A DNA stretch of 64,000 nt, taken from assembly GCF_007830175.1 (NCBI RefSeq), contig NZ_VLKH01000011.1, positions 62,001 through 126,000 on the forward strand, written 5' to 3'. Every line of letters starts with the position of its first letter. The stretch's first letter is position 1. This stretch comes from Sedimentibacter saalensis (GTDB lineage Bacteria; Bacillota; Clostridia; Tissierellales; Sedimentibacteraceae). Under the pieces are notes generated by a model, which made no database searches, was not told where the DNA came from, and was given only the letters and a program-made list of their open reading frames with translations. Shown here piece after piece: positions 8,623 to 16,556 of this stretch. The position numbers and the translations under genes were made by a program.

Positions 8623-9729
8623 ATGAAAAAAATAATTCCTATATTGATGACAGGAATTTTAATTTTTGCTTTTTTTACAGGCTGCCAAAAACAGCAAGAG
8701 CCTGAAAAGGAGCAAGTTTATGATAAATTCAGCTATACTTTTTTAGATACCTTTGATACGGTTACGCAGGTTGTGGGTTATGCTAAGACAGAAGAAGAAT
8801 TCAACGGATATGCTGAAAAAATTCATGAAAGAATGCTTGAGCTGCACCAGTTATATGACAAGTACAACACTTATGAAGGAAAGAACAACATAAAGACCAT
8901 TAACGACAATGCAGGTATACAGCCTGTGAAAGTCGATAAGGAAATAATTGACTTAATCCTCATGACAAAAGAAATGTATGAAAATGTAGGAAAGAAAACA
9001 AATGTGGCTTTGGGCTCTGTTTTGAAAATTTGGTCTGAATACAGAGATGAGGCTGAAGCAAATCCTGCTGAAGCTAAAATTCCTCCTATGGACATTTTGC
9101 TTGAAGCAAATGGACACACTGACATCAACAAGGTAATAGTTGATGAGAAAAATTCAACTGTGTATCTTGAGGATCCTCTCATGAGCCTGGATGTAGGAGC
9201 CGTTGCAAAGGGATATGCAACAGAAATTGTTGTTAAGGAAATTATCCAGGAAGGTTTCACATCAGGCATCATAAGTGCAGGAGGAAACATACGAGCTTTT
9301 GGTAAACCTATGGACGGCATTAGAGACAAGTGGGGAGTTGGAATTCAAAATCCTGACGGTGTTCTTGGCACATCGGATGAAAGCATATTGGAAACAGTGT
9401 TTCTGACAGATGCATCTGTTGTAACCAGCGGTGATTATCAGAGATTTTACATGGTTGGAGATACAAGAGTTCATCACTTGATAGATCCTGTTACTTTGAT
9501 GCCTGGGGATTATTTCAGAGCTGTATCAATTGTAACTGAAAATTCAGGCAAAGCTGATTTCCTTTCTACTACTGTATTCCTGATGCCTTATGAAGAAGGC
9601 AGAGCACTTGTTGAGTCCCTTGATGGAGTGGAGGCTCTGTGGGTATTTAAGGATGGATCAATACAAACAACGGAAGGCATGGATAAAATAATGAAGAGCA
9701 AGGGTGCCTCCGGAGCAATTGCTAAGTAA
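8623..9729 (+). CDS. apbE: FAD:protein FMN transferase (ApbE lipoprotein)
   Basis: Transfers FMN from FAD onto a Thr of target proteins outside the cytoplasmic membrane, using Mg2+. The 368-residue protein has a lipoprotein signal (FFTGC). Family motifs are in order: YDKYNTYEGKNNI, SLDVGAVAKGYATE, SAGGNIRAFG, WGVGIQNP and TSGDYQRF with HHLIDPVT. The start is ATG 8623, with AGGGTG at 8611-8616; GTG 8614 overlaps the ribosome site. The likely substrates in this window are the FMN_bind lipoproteins encoded at 7164-8525 and 61466-63577. Confidence 0.93.
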   Translation: MKKIIPILMTGILIFAFFTGCQKQQEPEKEQVYDKFSYTFLDTFDTVTQVVGYAKTEEEFNGYAEKIHERMLELHQLYDKYNTYEGKNNIKTINDNAGIQPVKVDKEIIDLILMTKEMYENVGKKTNVALGSVLKIWSEYRDEAEANPAEAKIPPMDILLEANGHTDINKVIVDEKNSTVYLEDPLMSLDVGAVAKGYATEIVVKEIIQEGFTSGIISAGGNIRAFGKPMDGIRDKWGVGIQNPDGVLGTSDESILETVFLTDASVVTSGDYQRFYMVGDTRVHHLIDPVTLMPGDYFRAVSIVTENSGKADFLSTTVFLMPYEEGRALVESLDGVEALWVFKDGSIQTTEGMDKIMKSKGASGAIAK

Positions 9730-9741
9730 TAGGCAGGGTAT

Positions 9742-10326
9742 ATGAAAAAATCTAATTTTTTTGCTTTTATTTCCAGGATGAAGTATATAAACAGATGGGG
9801 GCTAATGCGAAACATCAAGGATGAAAATGTGTCGGAACACAGTCTTGACGTTGCGGTAATAGCTCATGCCCTTGCTGTTATTCAGAAAAGACGTCTTGAC
9901 ATGGATGTAAATCCGGAAAAGACTGTTCTCTATGCAATTTATCACGATGCTTCCGAAATATTTACAGGAGACATGCCAACACCTGTTAAATATTTCAACA
10001 CTGTAATAAAGACAGCCTACAAGGATGTGGAGCTTGCTGCGAGCAGGAGGCTCTTAAAACTTTTGCCTGAGGACTTTTACAGTGATTATGAAGGAATTCT
10101 CATACCTCGTGAAGATGAAAAGGAAATTTGGAAGACAATCAAAGCTGCTGATAAAATAAGTGCCTACATCAAATGTATCGAGGAGGAAAAATCGGGAAAC
10201 AAGGAATTCCTCAAGGCTAAGCAGACAATATTAAAAGACTTGATCTCCATGGACAGAGAAGATGTGAATATTTTCATGAGTGATTTCATGGATGGATATG
10301 AACTCACACTTGATGAAATGGAATAA
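9742..10326 (+). CDS. yfbR: YfbR-type HD-domain 5'-deoxynucleotidase
   Basis: Protein of 194 residues matching YfbR. The opening FISRMKYINRWGLMRN is followed by ENVSEHSLDVA and AIYHDASEIFTGDMPTPVKYFN, giving the H...HD...D metal ligands of the HD fold. The E. coli enzyme removes phosphate from deoxynucleoside 5'-monophosphates in the cytoplasm. It starts 12 bases after apbE (GGCAGGG before ATG), so the two are probably co-transcribed, though no functional link is evident. Confidence 0.9.
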   Translation: MKKSNFFAFISRMKYINRWGLMRNIKDENVSEHSLDVAVIAHALAVIQKRRLDMDVNPEKTVLYAIYHDASEIFTGDMPTPVKYFNTVIKTAYKDVELAASRRLLKLLPEDFYSDYEGILIPREDEKEIWKTIKAADKISAYIKCIEEEKSGNKEFLKAKQTILKDLISMDREDVNIFMSDFMDGYELTLDEME

Positions 10327-10427
10327 TATAAAATAGAGTTATAACCAACAAGCAGGCTATAACTTTATTTTATTAGACTGAATTTTTTCATGTGGTATAC
10401 TTAAATAAAAAATATAAGGGTAATATT

Positions 10428-10652
10428 ATGAATCAATACAATTACATGACCTTTAAGTCAGTATCTTATGCAATGAAAGTTGAAACGGCACTTAAAAAGT
10501 GTGGCGTAAATTTTAAAATAATACCTGTTCCAAGAAGTATCAGTTCAAGCTGTGGCCTGTGCGTAAGGTTCCAGAAGGAAGACATGGAAAAGTTCAAAGA
10601 AATAATAGAAAAAAACAGCCTTGTCTACGACAATATTTACTTGGATATTTAG
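10428..10652 (+). CDS. DUF3343 (putative Se/S carrier-like) protein
   Basis: Small cytoplasmic protein of 74 residues with the DUF3343 layout: TFKSVSYAMKVETALK near the start and SSSCGLCVRF in the middle. Pfam describes the family as putative Se/S carrier-like; the two Cys in SCGLC could carry sulfur or selenium. This is family knowledge, not proven here. AAGGG precedes ATG 10428; a GTG at 10392 is too far upstream. Its stop codon overlaps the stop of the convergent ZIP gene by 4 bases, with no terminator between them. Confidence 0.8.
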   Translation: MNQYNYMTFKSVSYAMKVETALKKCGVNFKIIPVPRSISSSCGLCVRFQKEDMEKFKEIIEKNSLVYDNIYLDI

Positions 10653-11386
10653 ACTGCATATGAAAGATAACAGCCGCAAAGAAAACCAATTAAAAGCAAT
10701 ACAGAACTGCTTTTACCTTTATGTAGCATGTTTGCTTCGGGAATTAACTGGCTGGCAGAAACATAAAGCATGCTGCTGGCTGCAGCTGACAGGCAGAAGG
10801 CTATAAAATAAGTTGAAATTCCGCCAAGCTCAGCTCCAAGCACTGCTCCGAATGCTGTGGGAAGGCCCGTAAGCAGAGTCAATAAAATTACATACAAGGG
10901 CGAGGCTCCTGCCATTACAAGAGGAACTCCAACGCTCATACCTTCCGGAATATTGTGGGCAGCAATCAATATTCCTATTTTTATGCCTAAATTGTCAGAG
11001 TATACTGTGCTTGAGCCCACGGCTATACCTTCCGGAAAATTGTGCAGGCTGAGACTTACTATGATTATCATGCTCATTTTTATGTAATCCAGTTTTTTGC
11101 CTGCATATCTGGAAAGCTTCTTTGTGGGAATCATTTCTTCCGCGAAAAAAACCACAATAAGTCCAATGAAAAGACCCAATGTCACAATGAAGAAACCTCC
11201 TATTTCATAGGCTTCAGGCATGAGGTCAAAAGAAATTACAGAAAGCATTATTCCTGCTGCAAAGCTTAAAAGTCCTGAAACTGTTCGGTCACTGGGGCTT
11301 TTAATCAGCAATGACACTATTCCACCAACACATGTTCCGATTCCGCCAATAACAAATCCCCATATAAAATAATATAAAATATCCAA
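10649..11386 (-). CDS. ZIP-family metal transporter
   Basis: Membrane protein of about 245 residues with eight predicted helices. The ZIP signatures are clear: SLHNFPEGIAVG in helix 4 and AHNIPEGMSVGVPL in helix 5, which form the divalent-metal site. It probably imports zinc or related metals, like ZupT. The start is a decision: AGGAGG (minus strand, 11392-11397) lies 5 bases before TTG 11386, while the ATG at 11407 lies upstream of that ribosome site. TTG is preferred; the ATG would add seven residues. Confidence 0.9.
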   Translation of the reverse strand: MDILYYFIWGFVIGGIGTCVGGIVSLLIKSPSDRTVSGLLSFAAGIMLSVISFDLMPEAYEIGGFFIVTLGLFIGLIVVFFAEEMIPTKKLSRYAGKKLDYIKMSMIIIVSLSLHNFPEGIAVGSSTVYSDNLGIKIGILIAAHNIPEGMSVGVPLVMAGASPLYVILLTLLTGLPTAFGAVLGAELGGISTYFIAFCLSAAASSMLYVSASQLIPEANMLHKGKSSSVLLLIGFLCGCYLSYAV

Positions 11387-11574
11387 AGTTTCCTCCTGTT
11401 TGTTCATCTTATTAATATATATGCAGCCAGTTTTTTTTAAGAAATTAAAAATTAATTAAGAAGTAAAATCTTGTACATAATTATAATGTAGTATATAATT
11501 AGCCATAGAACTATTGATAAATGATTCTTTGCATATTTTCTTAAATGAGAATGCAGGAAAGGAAATTATATTAA

Positions 11575-12633
11575 ATGAAAGAAATTATAAATACAAAAAT
11601 AGTTAAAATGGATCCTGACAATTTGGACTATGATATAATAAAAGAAGCCGCACAAATCATCAACAACGGCGGTGTTGTTGTGTTTCCAACAGAAACAGTC
11701 TATGGAATTGGAGCAGATGCTTTAAATGACACTGCTGTGGAGAAAATTTTCAAGGCAAAGGGAAGGCCTCAGGACAATCCTTTGATAGTTCATATTCAAG
11801 ATGTTGAAGAACTGTATGATTTATCCAGAGAGGTTCCGGAAAATGCAATAATATTAGCAGAAAAATTCTGGCCGGGTCCCCTGACTATGATTTTGTATAA
11901 AAAGGATATATTATCTGACAAAATAACAGCAGGACTTAGTACGGCTGCAATAAGGTTTCCAAAAAACAAAATTGCCCTGGCACTTATAAAGGAAAGCGGA
12001 AAACCAATTGCTGCACCAAGTGCCAACACTTCCGGAAAACCAAGCCCTACAGAAGCTTCTCATGTAATTGAAGATTTAATGGGCAAGGTAGATATGATAA
12101 TTGACGGAGGGAGCACCTACATAGGAATCGAATCAACTGTTGTAGATGTGACTGGGGATGTGCCCATGATACTAAGGCCCGGTGGAATAACAAGAGAAGA
12201 CATATCACGAGTTTTAGGAAAATGTGATTACGATCCTGCAATCATTAAAAGCAATGAAAAAATTGTTCCAAAATCACCGGGACAAAAATACAGACATTAT
12301 TCACCTAAAGCAAAAGTTATTTTGTACAAGGGAACTTTAGATAATATTGCACAAAGAATAGTTGAAGATTATGATAAATTTACACAGGATGGATTAAGGG
12401 TGGGCATTATGTCAACTGTCCAGACTGAAAAATATTATGAGGACAAGACCACAATTTGTGTTGGAGACAGAACAAAGCCCATATCAATTTCGTCTAATTT
12501 ATTCAAGGATTTGAGAAATTTTGACCACATGGGGATGGATGTAATTCTTGCAGAGGCTGTTGAAGAAGAAGAACTTGGAAAGGCAATCATGAACAGATTG
12601 GGAAAAGCAGCAAGCGAAACAATTATTGTGTGA
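11575..12633 (+). CDS. ywlC: L-threonylcarbamoyladenylate synthase (Sua5/YwlC type)
   Basis: Makes threonylcarbamoyl-AMP from threonine, bicarbonate and ATP for the tRNA t6A37 modification. The 352-residue protein has the YrdC/Sua5 domain (about 20-205; PTETVYGIGADA, KGRPQDNPLIVH, APSANTSGKPSPT) and the C-terminal Sua5 domain (about 235-350), so it is the long form. AGGAAAGGAAA precedes ATG 11575. It begins a run with ywlE, rpiB, tagO and mnaA, a conserved Firmicutes neighbourhood. Confidence 0.93.
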   Translation: MKEIINTKIVKMDPDNLDYDIIKEAAQIINNGGVVVFPTETVYGIGADALNDTAVEKIFKAKGRPQDNPLIVHIQDVEELYDLSREVPENAIILAEKFWPGPLTMILYKKDILSDKITAGLSTAAIRFPKNKIALALIKESGKPIAAPSANTSGKPSPTEASHVIEDLMGKVDMIIDGGSTYIGIESTVVDVTGDVPMILRPGGITREDISRVLGKCDYDPAIIKSNEKIVPKSPGQKYRHYSPKAKVILYKGTLDNIAQRIVEDYDKFTQDGLRVGIMSTVQTEKYYEDKTTICVGDRTKPISISSNLFKDLRNFDHMGMDVILAEAVEEEELGKAIMNRLGKAASETIIV

Positions 12634-12640
12634 GGTATCT

Positions 12641-13123
12641 ATGAATATTTTATTGGTGTGCACCGGCAATACATGCAGAAGCAGCATGGCTGAGGGAATT
12701 TTCAAGCAGATGCTCATTGATTCAAATGTTGAAAATATTAATGTATCTTCAGCAGGATTAAGTGCTTTTCAAGGGGACAGAGCAAACCAAAAAGCTATAG
12801 ATGTTTTGAAAAATCAGGGAATAGACATATCAGGGCACAGGGCCAGACAGCTTACAGGAGAAATGATAAACAGCTCAGATTTGATTTTAACCATGACAGA
12901 TGCTCATAAGATGTCAATATTGAATTATGCGCCTAAATCAAAGGGAAAAGTGTTTACGCTTAAGGAATATGCCAGAATTACAGGCGGTGAAGAATCGGGT
13001 AATATTAATCTTGACATTCATGATCCCTACGGCAGGGAATACAGCGTTTATGAGTCAGTTATGAGCGAAATACGATATGAGATAGAGTCGATTGTCAATA
13101 AATTGAAACAAAAAAATAATTAA
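12641..13123 (+). CDS. ywlE: Low-molecular-weight protein arginine phosphatase (YwlE-like)
   Basis: Protein of 160 residues with the phosphatase loop CTGNTCRSSMAE near the N-terminus and the general-acid region DIHDPYG near the C-terminus. The Thr in CTGNTCR is the residue that favours phospho-arginine over phospho-tyrosine in YwlE. Such enzymes reverse McsB-type arginine phosphorylation in the cytoplasm. I take ATG 12641 (GAGGT before it), 8 bases after the ywlC stop; an upstream in-frame start at 12626 would overlap ywlC. Confidence 0.88.
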   Translation: MNILLVCTGNTCRSSMAEGIFKQMLIDSNVENINVSSAGLSAFQGDRANQKAIDVLKNQGIDISGHRARQLTGEMINSSDLILTMTDAHKMSILNYAPKSKGKVFTLKEYARITGGEESGNINLDIHDPYGREYSVYESVMSEIRYEIESIVNKLKQKNN

Positions 13124-13156
13124 GAGCTAAGAATTAAGTGAAAAAATGGAGGAAAA

Positions 13157-13594
13157 ATGAAAATAGTACTTGCATGTGATCATGGAGGATTTGAATTAAA
13201 GGAAGCAGTAAGGGAACACTTGACTAAGAAAGGTTATGAAGTAAACGACATAGGCGTTTATGACACAAATTCCGTGGACTACCCTGATTACGGAAAAAAA
13301 GCTGCTGAACTTGTTGCTGGAAGCGATGACAAGGGGATAGTAATATGCGGAACAGGCATAGGTATTTCCATAGCAGCAAACAAAGTTCACGGTATAAGAT
13401 GTGCTTTGTGCACAAATGAATATATGGCGAGGATGTCCAGAATGCATAACGATGCAAACATGCTTGCTTTAGGAAACCGTGTCATAGGTCAGGGGGCTGC
13501 ACTTGACATAGTGGATGTGTGGCTTTCCACAGAGTTTGAAGGCGGAAGACACTTGAACAGAGTTAAGAAAATCATGGAAATAGAAAATATATAA
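13157..13594 (+). CDS. rpiB: Ribose-5-phosphate isomerase B
   Basis: Interconverts ribose-5-phosphate and ribulose-5-phosphate in the pentose phosphate pathway. The 145-residue protein shows the RpiB hallmarks CDHGGFELKEA at the start, GIVICGTGIGISIAANK (catalytic Cys) and CTNEYMARMSRMHNDANMLALGNR. GGAGG lies 7 bases before ATG 13157. Length and motifs are typical; it is the third gene of the ywlC run. Confidence 0.95.
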   Translation: MKIVLACDHGGFELKEAVREHLTKKGYEVNDIGVYDTNSVDYPDYGKKAAELVAGSDDKGIVICGTGIGISIAANKVHGIRCALCTNEYMARMSRMHNDANMLALGNRVIGQGAALDIVDVWLSTEFEGGRHLNRVKKIMEIENI

Positions 13595-13610
13595 AGAAGA
13601 GGAAATGTTC

Positions 13611-14639
13611 ATGACTGGTTACTTTATAGCTTTTATTTCAGCTGTAATTATATCTTTTATAATGACTCCGCCTGCAAGACAGCTTGCAATAAAGGTTGGA
13701 GCACTGGATGTACCAAAGGATCCTAGAAAAATACACAATAAGCCCATGCCTTATTTCGGAGGTCTGGCTATTTATGTTTCAATAATGGCATGTATGTTTG
13801 TTTATCTGCCTCATACAAGGACTAACATGTATATAATGGCAGGCGCAACAATAATTGTGCTAACAGGAGTTGTTGATGACATGTATGGAATGCCTGCCAA
13901 GATTAAAATGCTCATGCAGCTTATTGCAGCATTTGTTGCATTAAGAGGAGGCGTTCAGATACACTTCATTACAAACCCCCTTTCAGAAACAGGAATGAGC
14001 TACTTGCTCTCATGGCTTTCATACCCCATAACATTGTTCTGGATTGTGGGTATCACTAACACAATAAACCTCATAGATGGTTTGGATGGCCTGGCTTCCG
14101 GTGTAGCCAGCATAGCAGCAACAACTCTTCTTTTTACGGCAGCAACAATGGGACACGACTTCATTATGATGCAGTGTGCCATAATAGCAGGAGCTTCTTT
14201 GGGATTTCTTCCATTTAACTTTAACCCTGCAAAAATATTCATGGGTGATACAGGTTCTCTGCTTCTGGGATACATGCTTGCAGTAACTTCTGTTTCAGGT
14301 ATGGTAAAAAGTGTTGCGGCTGTGGCCCTGGCTGTGCCTGTATTTGCTTTGGGTCTTCCCATATTTGACACCACATTTGCAATAATAAGAAGATATTTAA
14401 ACAACAAGCCAATAATGCAAGCCGACAAGGAACACCTTCACCACAAGCTCATGAAAATCGGACTCAATCAAAGGCAGACCGTATTGATAATGTACTTCAT
14501 CAGCATGATGTTGGGAATTGTGGCAGTAATAATAGCCGATGCAGATCCGTTTATAGGAATTATTCTGGCAACCATTATGGTAATAGCAGTATTTTATTTT
14601 GCAAAATTAGCAGGATTCTTCAGAAAAAAAGAACAATAA
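13611..14639 (+). CDS. tagO: UDP-GlcNAc:undecaprenyl-phosphate GlcNAc-1-phosphate transferase (TagO/WecA type)
   Basis: Polytopic membrane enzyme of about 342 residues (MraY family) that loads GlcNAc-1-P onto the lipid carrier, the first step of wall teichoic acid or other wall polysaccharides. Visible motifs are VVDDMYGMPAKIK, NTINLIDGLDGLASG, FMGDTGSLLLG and the HLHHKL loop near the end. ATG 13605 is only 2 bases from GAGG, so ATG 13611 with an 8-base gap is the better start. The gene after it makes UDP-ManNAc, fitting cell-wall polymer synthesis. Confidence 0.9.
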   Translation: MTGYFIAFISAVIISFIMTPPARQLAIKVGALDVPKDPRKIHNKPMPYFGGLAIYVSIMACMFVYLPHTRTNMYIMAGATIIVLTGVVDDMYGMPAKIKMLMQLIAAFVALRGGVQIHFITNPLSETGMSYLLSWLSYPITLFWIVGITNTINLIDGLDGLASGVASIAATTLLFTAATMGHDFIMMQCAIIAGASLGFLPFNFNPAKIFMGDTGSLLLGYMLAVTSVSGMVKSVAAVALAVPVFALGLPIFDTTFAIIRRYLNNKPIMQADKEHLHHKLMKIGLNQRQTVLIMYFISMMLGIVAVIIADADPFIGIILATIMVIAVFYFAKLAGFFRKKEQ

Positions 14640-14642
14640 TAC

Positions 14643-14747
14643 AATTAAGAATGAAGAATGAAGAATTAAAAATTAGTAGTTGAATTTGGGCATTGCCCAA
14701 ATTCTTCATTTAATTCTTAATTCTTAACTCTTAATTCTTCATTTAAT
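14643..14747. repeat. Palindromic spacer with terminator-like hairpin
   Basis: A perfect 10-bp stem, GAATTTGGGC (14682-14691) and GCCCAAATTC (14695-14704) with loop ATT, sits between outer arms rich in repeated AAGAAT on the left and ATTCTT on the right. The outer arms pair imperfectly over some 25 bases. It may terminate tagO or be a small dispersed repeat; AAGAATTAA-type words recur in other spacers (13124-13138, 19421-19440). Confidence 0.5.
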
Positions 14748-14759
14748 ACGGAGGTAGTG

Positions 14760-15881
14760 ATGAATAAAGTAAAGGTGCTTGTTGTTTTCGGTACACGGCC
14801 GGAAGCTGTTAAAATGGCCCCCATAGTGAAAGCCCTTAAAAATGATGAAGAGCATTTCATCTCAAAGGTATGCGTAACAGCACAGCACAGAGACATGTTG
14901 GACCAGGTTCTTAAAATATTTGATATTGAGCCGGATTATGATTTGAATATATTCCAAAGCGGCCAGACACTGACGCAAATAACCTGCAGGGCTCTGTCAG
15001 GACTTGAAGGTGTTATAGAAGAATTTAAACCGGACCTGATTTTGGTACAGGGCGACACAACAACAGTATTTTCAGGAGCCCTTGCTGCATTTTACCACCA
15101 GGTTAAAATAGGCCATGTGGAAGCAGGACTGAGAAGCGGCAATTTGTATTCTCCATATCCTGAGGAAGCAAACCGTATGCTTACGGGAGTACTTACAGAT
15201 TTCCATTTTGCTCCAACACAGACTTCAAAAAATAACCTGCTCAGGGAAGGCTATGATGAAAACAAGATTTTCATAACTGGAAACACATCTATAGATGCTC
15301 TTGGCTGGGTTATAGACAAAAATTATAAGTTTAGCGAAGAAGCATTAAACAACATAGATTTTGAAAAGAAGAAAGTAATACTCCTGACAGCTCACCGCAG
15401 AGAAAATATTGGAGAGCCCATGGAAAATATTTTTTCTGCTGTAAGAAGAGCAGCCGAAGAAAATAAAGATGTGGAAGTAATATATCCAATGCATTTAAAT
15501 CCTAAGGTAAGAGAAATTGCAAGAAAGCTATTTGACGGAATGGAAAATGTCCACCTCATCGAACCTCTTGACTATCTTCCTTTTACAAACCTCATGTCAA
15601 AATGTTACCTTGTTGTTACAGATTCAGGGGGAGTTCAGGAAGAAGCACCATCCCTGGGCAAGCCGGTGCTTGTTGTAAGGAAGGAAACTGAAAGACCTGA
15701 AGGTATTTCGGCAGGAACAGCAAAGCTTGCCGGAACTGACGGACAGGTTATTTACAATGAGCTTAATATACTCATAAACAATGAAGAAGAATACAAAAAA
15801 ATGGCCAATGCAGTTAATCCATACGGTGACGGAATGGCTGCAATGCACATAATAGATGCCATTAAGAAAAAAATGCTGTAA
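14760..15881 (+). CDS. mnaA: UDP-N-acetylglucosamine 2-epimerase (non-hydrolysing)
   Basis: Converts UDP-GlcNAc to UDP-ManNAc, the precursor of teichoic acid linkage units and similar wall polymers. The 373-residue protein has the classic start VLVVFGTRPEAVKMAPIV, then VQGDTTTVFSGALAAF, HVEAGLRSG, LLTAHRRENIG and VTDSGGVQEEAPSLGKPVLVVR. GGAGG at 14750-14754 lies 5 bases before ATG 14760; the in-frame GTG at 14757 is too close. It follows tagO as in the typical Firmicutes cluster. Confidence 0.94.
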   Translation: MNKVKVLVVFGTRPEAVKMAPIVKALKNDEEHFISKVCVTAQHRDMLDQVLKIFDIEPDYDLNIFQSGQTLTQITCRALSGLEGVIEEFKPDLILVQGDTTTVFSGALAAFYHQVKIGHVEAGLRSGNLYSPYPEEANRMLTGVLTDFHFAPTQTSKNNLLREGYDENKIFITGNTSIDALGWVIDKNYKFSEEALNNIDFEKKKVILLTAHRRENIGEPMENIFSAVRRAAEENKDVEVIYPMHLNPKVREIARKLFDGMENVHLIEPLDYLPFTNLMSKCYLVVTDSGGVQEEAPSLGKPVLVVRKETERPEGISAGTAKLAGTDGQVIYNELNILINNEEEYKKMANAVNPYGDGMAAMHIIDAIKKKML

Positions 15882-15885
15882 TCAA

Positions 15886-15983
15886 AGCCTGTCAATAATG
15901 TAGGGAGGACTACTGTCCGCCCGCAGTCTATCGTAACCAGCCCTTAGTTTTTATATAATATGGAGTCAATAGTTTTAGCCTGT
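15886..15983. repeat. Small insert beside a terminator, flanked by 7-bp direct repeats
   Basis: AGCCTGT is repeated at 15886-15892 and 15977-15983; the second copy forms the left arm of a terminator. The stretch between has GTCAATA at the left (15891-15897), a hairpin GTAGGGAGGAC/GTCCGCCC (15900-15922) and GTCAATAGT near the right end. The hairpin resembles the element at 19304-19384. The remaining spacer up to the acpP promoter (16006-16140) shows nothing I recognise. Confidence 0.5.
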
Positions 15984-16004
15984 AAACAACAGGCTTGTTT
16001 TTTT
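15977..16004 (+). terminator. Intrinsic terminator after mnaA
   Basis: AGCCTG (15977-15982), 7-base loop, CAGGCT (15990-15995), then TGTTTTTTT. Confidence 0.8.
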
Positions 16005-16140
16005 GCCAAATATTAAATGAAGACAAAAACATATGTCAAATAAAACACAATGAGCGTCAAAATATGCTGGCCGCCCAGAAAAATGTACTGACAAAGGGCT
16101 CTGTTGTCCTAAATAGTTGTAATTTGTTATAATAAATATA

Positions 16141-16181
16141 TTGACAAACAGTCTGTTTTATATTATACTTCGAATATCAAA
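16141..16181 (+). promoter_or_regulatory. acpP promoter with FabT-like operator
   Basis: TTGACA (16141-16146), 17-bp spacer, TATACT (16164-16169), followed without a gap by TTCGAATATCAAA (16169-16181). The last is close to the TTTGA-N3-TCAAA palindrome bound by FabT-type MarR regulators of fatty-acid synthesis. An identical arrangement occurs at 30950-30990. The operator assignment is inferred. Confidence 0.7.
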
Positions 16182-16252
16182 ATATTTGAAATAAAATAAA
16201 AAATGATATCAAAATAATAGACATTAAAACATCTAAATTTATGGAGGAAATA

Positions 16253-16480
16253 ATGATTTTAGAAAAAGTAAAAGCAATTTTAGTTGAGGAATTGGACGTA
16301 GAGGAAGAAAATATAAATCTTGACAGCAAAATTAAAGACGATTTGGGAGCGGATTCACTGGATCTTTTCGAATTGATCAGCAAAATAGAAGATGAGCTTG
16401 ACATCACTATTGATGAAGAAGATTACGGCAAGCTTGTAACAGTTGGAGATATAGTAAACTACATTACAGACAAACAATAA
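16253..16480 (+). CDS. acpP: Acyl carrier protein
   Basis: Acidic protein of 75 residues that carries fatty-acyl chains on phosphopantetheine. The attachment site is the Ser in GADSLDLFELI. GGAGG (16243-16247) lies 5 bases before ATG 16253; the in-frame ATG at 16241 precedes the ribosome site and is rejected. It is first in the fatty-acid operon, which is usual in Clostridia although fabH or plsX often sits nearby and does not here. Confidence 0.95.
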   Translation: MILEKVKAILVEELDVEEENINLDSKIKDDLGADSLDLFELISKIEDELDITIDEEDYGKLVTVGDIVNYITDKQ

Positions 16481-16486
16481 TTAATT

Positions 16487-16513
16487 AGAAGACGCCTGCG
16501 GGCGTTTTCTCTT
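16487..16513 (+). terminator. Hairpin between acpP and fabK
   Basis: AGAAGACGCC (16487-16496) pairs with GGCGTTTTCT (16501-16510), 10 bp with one G-U pair. The T tract is short, so partial termination is likely; this would give more ACP than enzyme message. Confidence 0.6.
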
Positions 16514-16556
16514 ATGCGGAATAATTCGCAATTTTATTACAATACGAGGAGAATAT

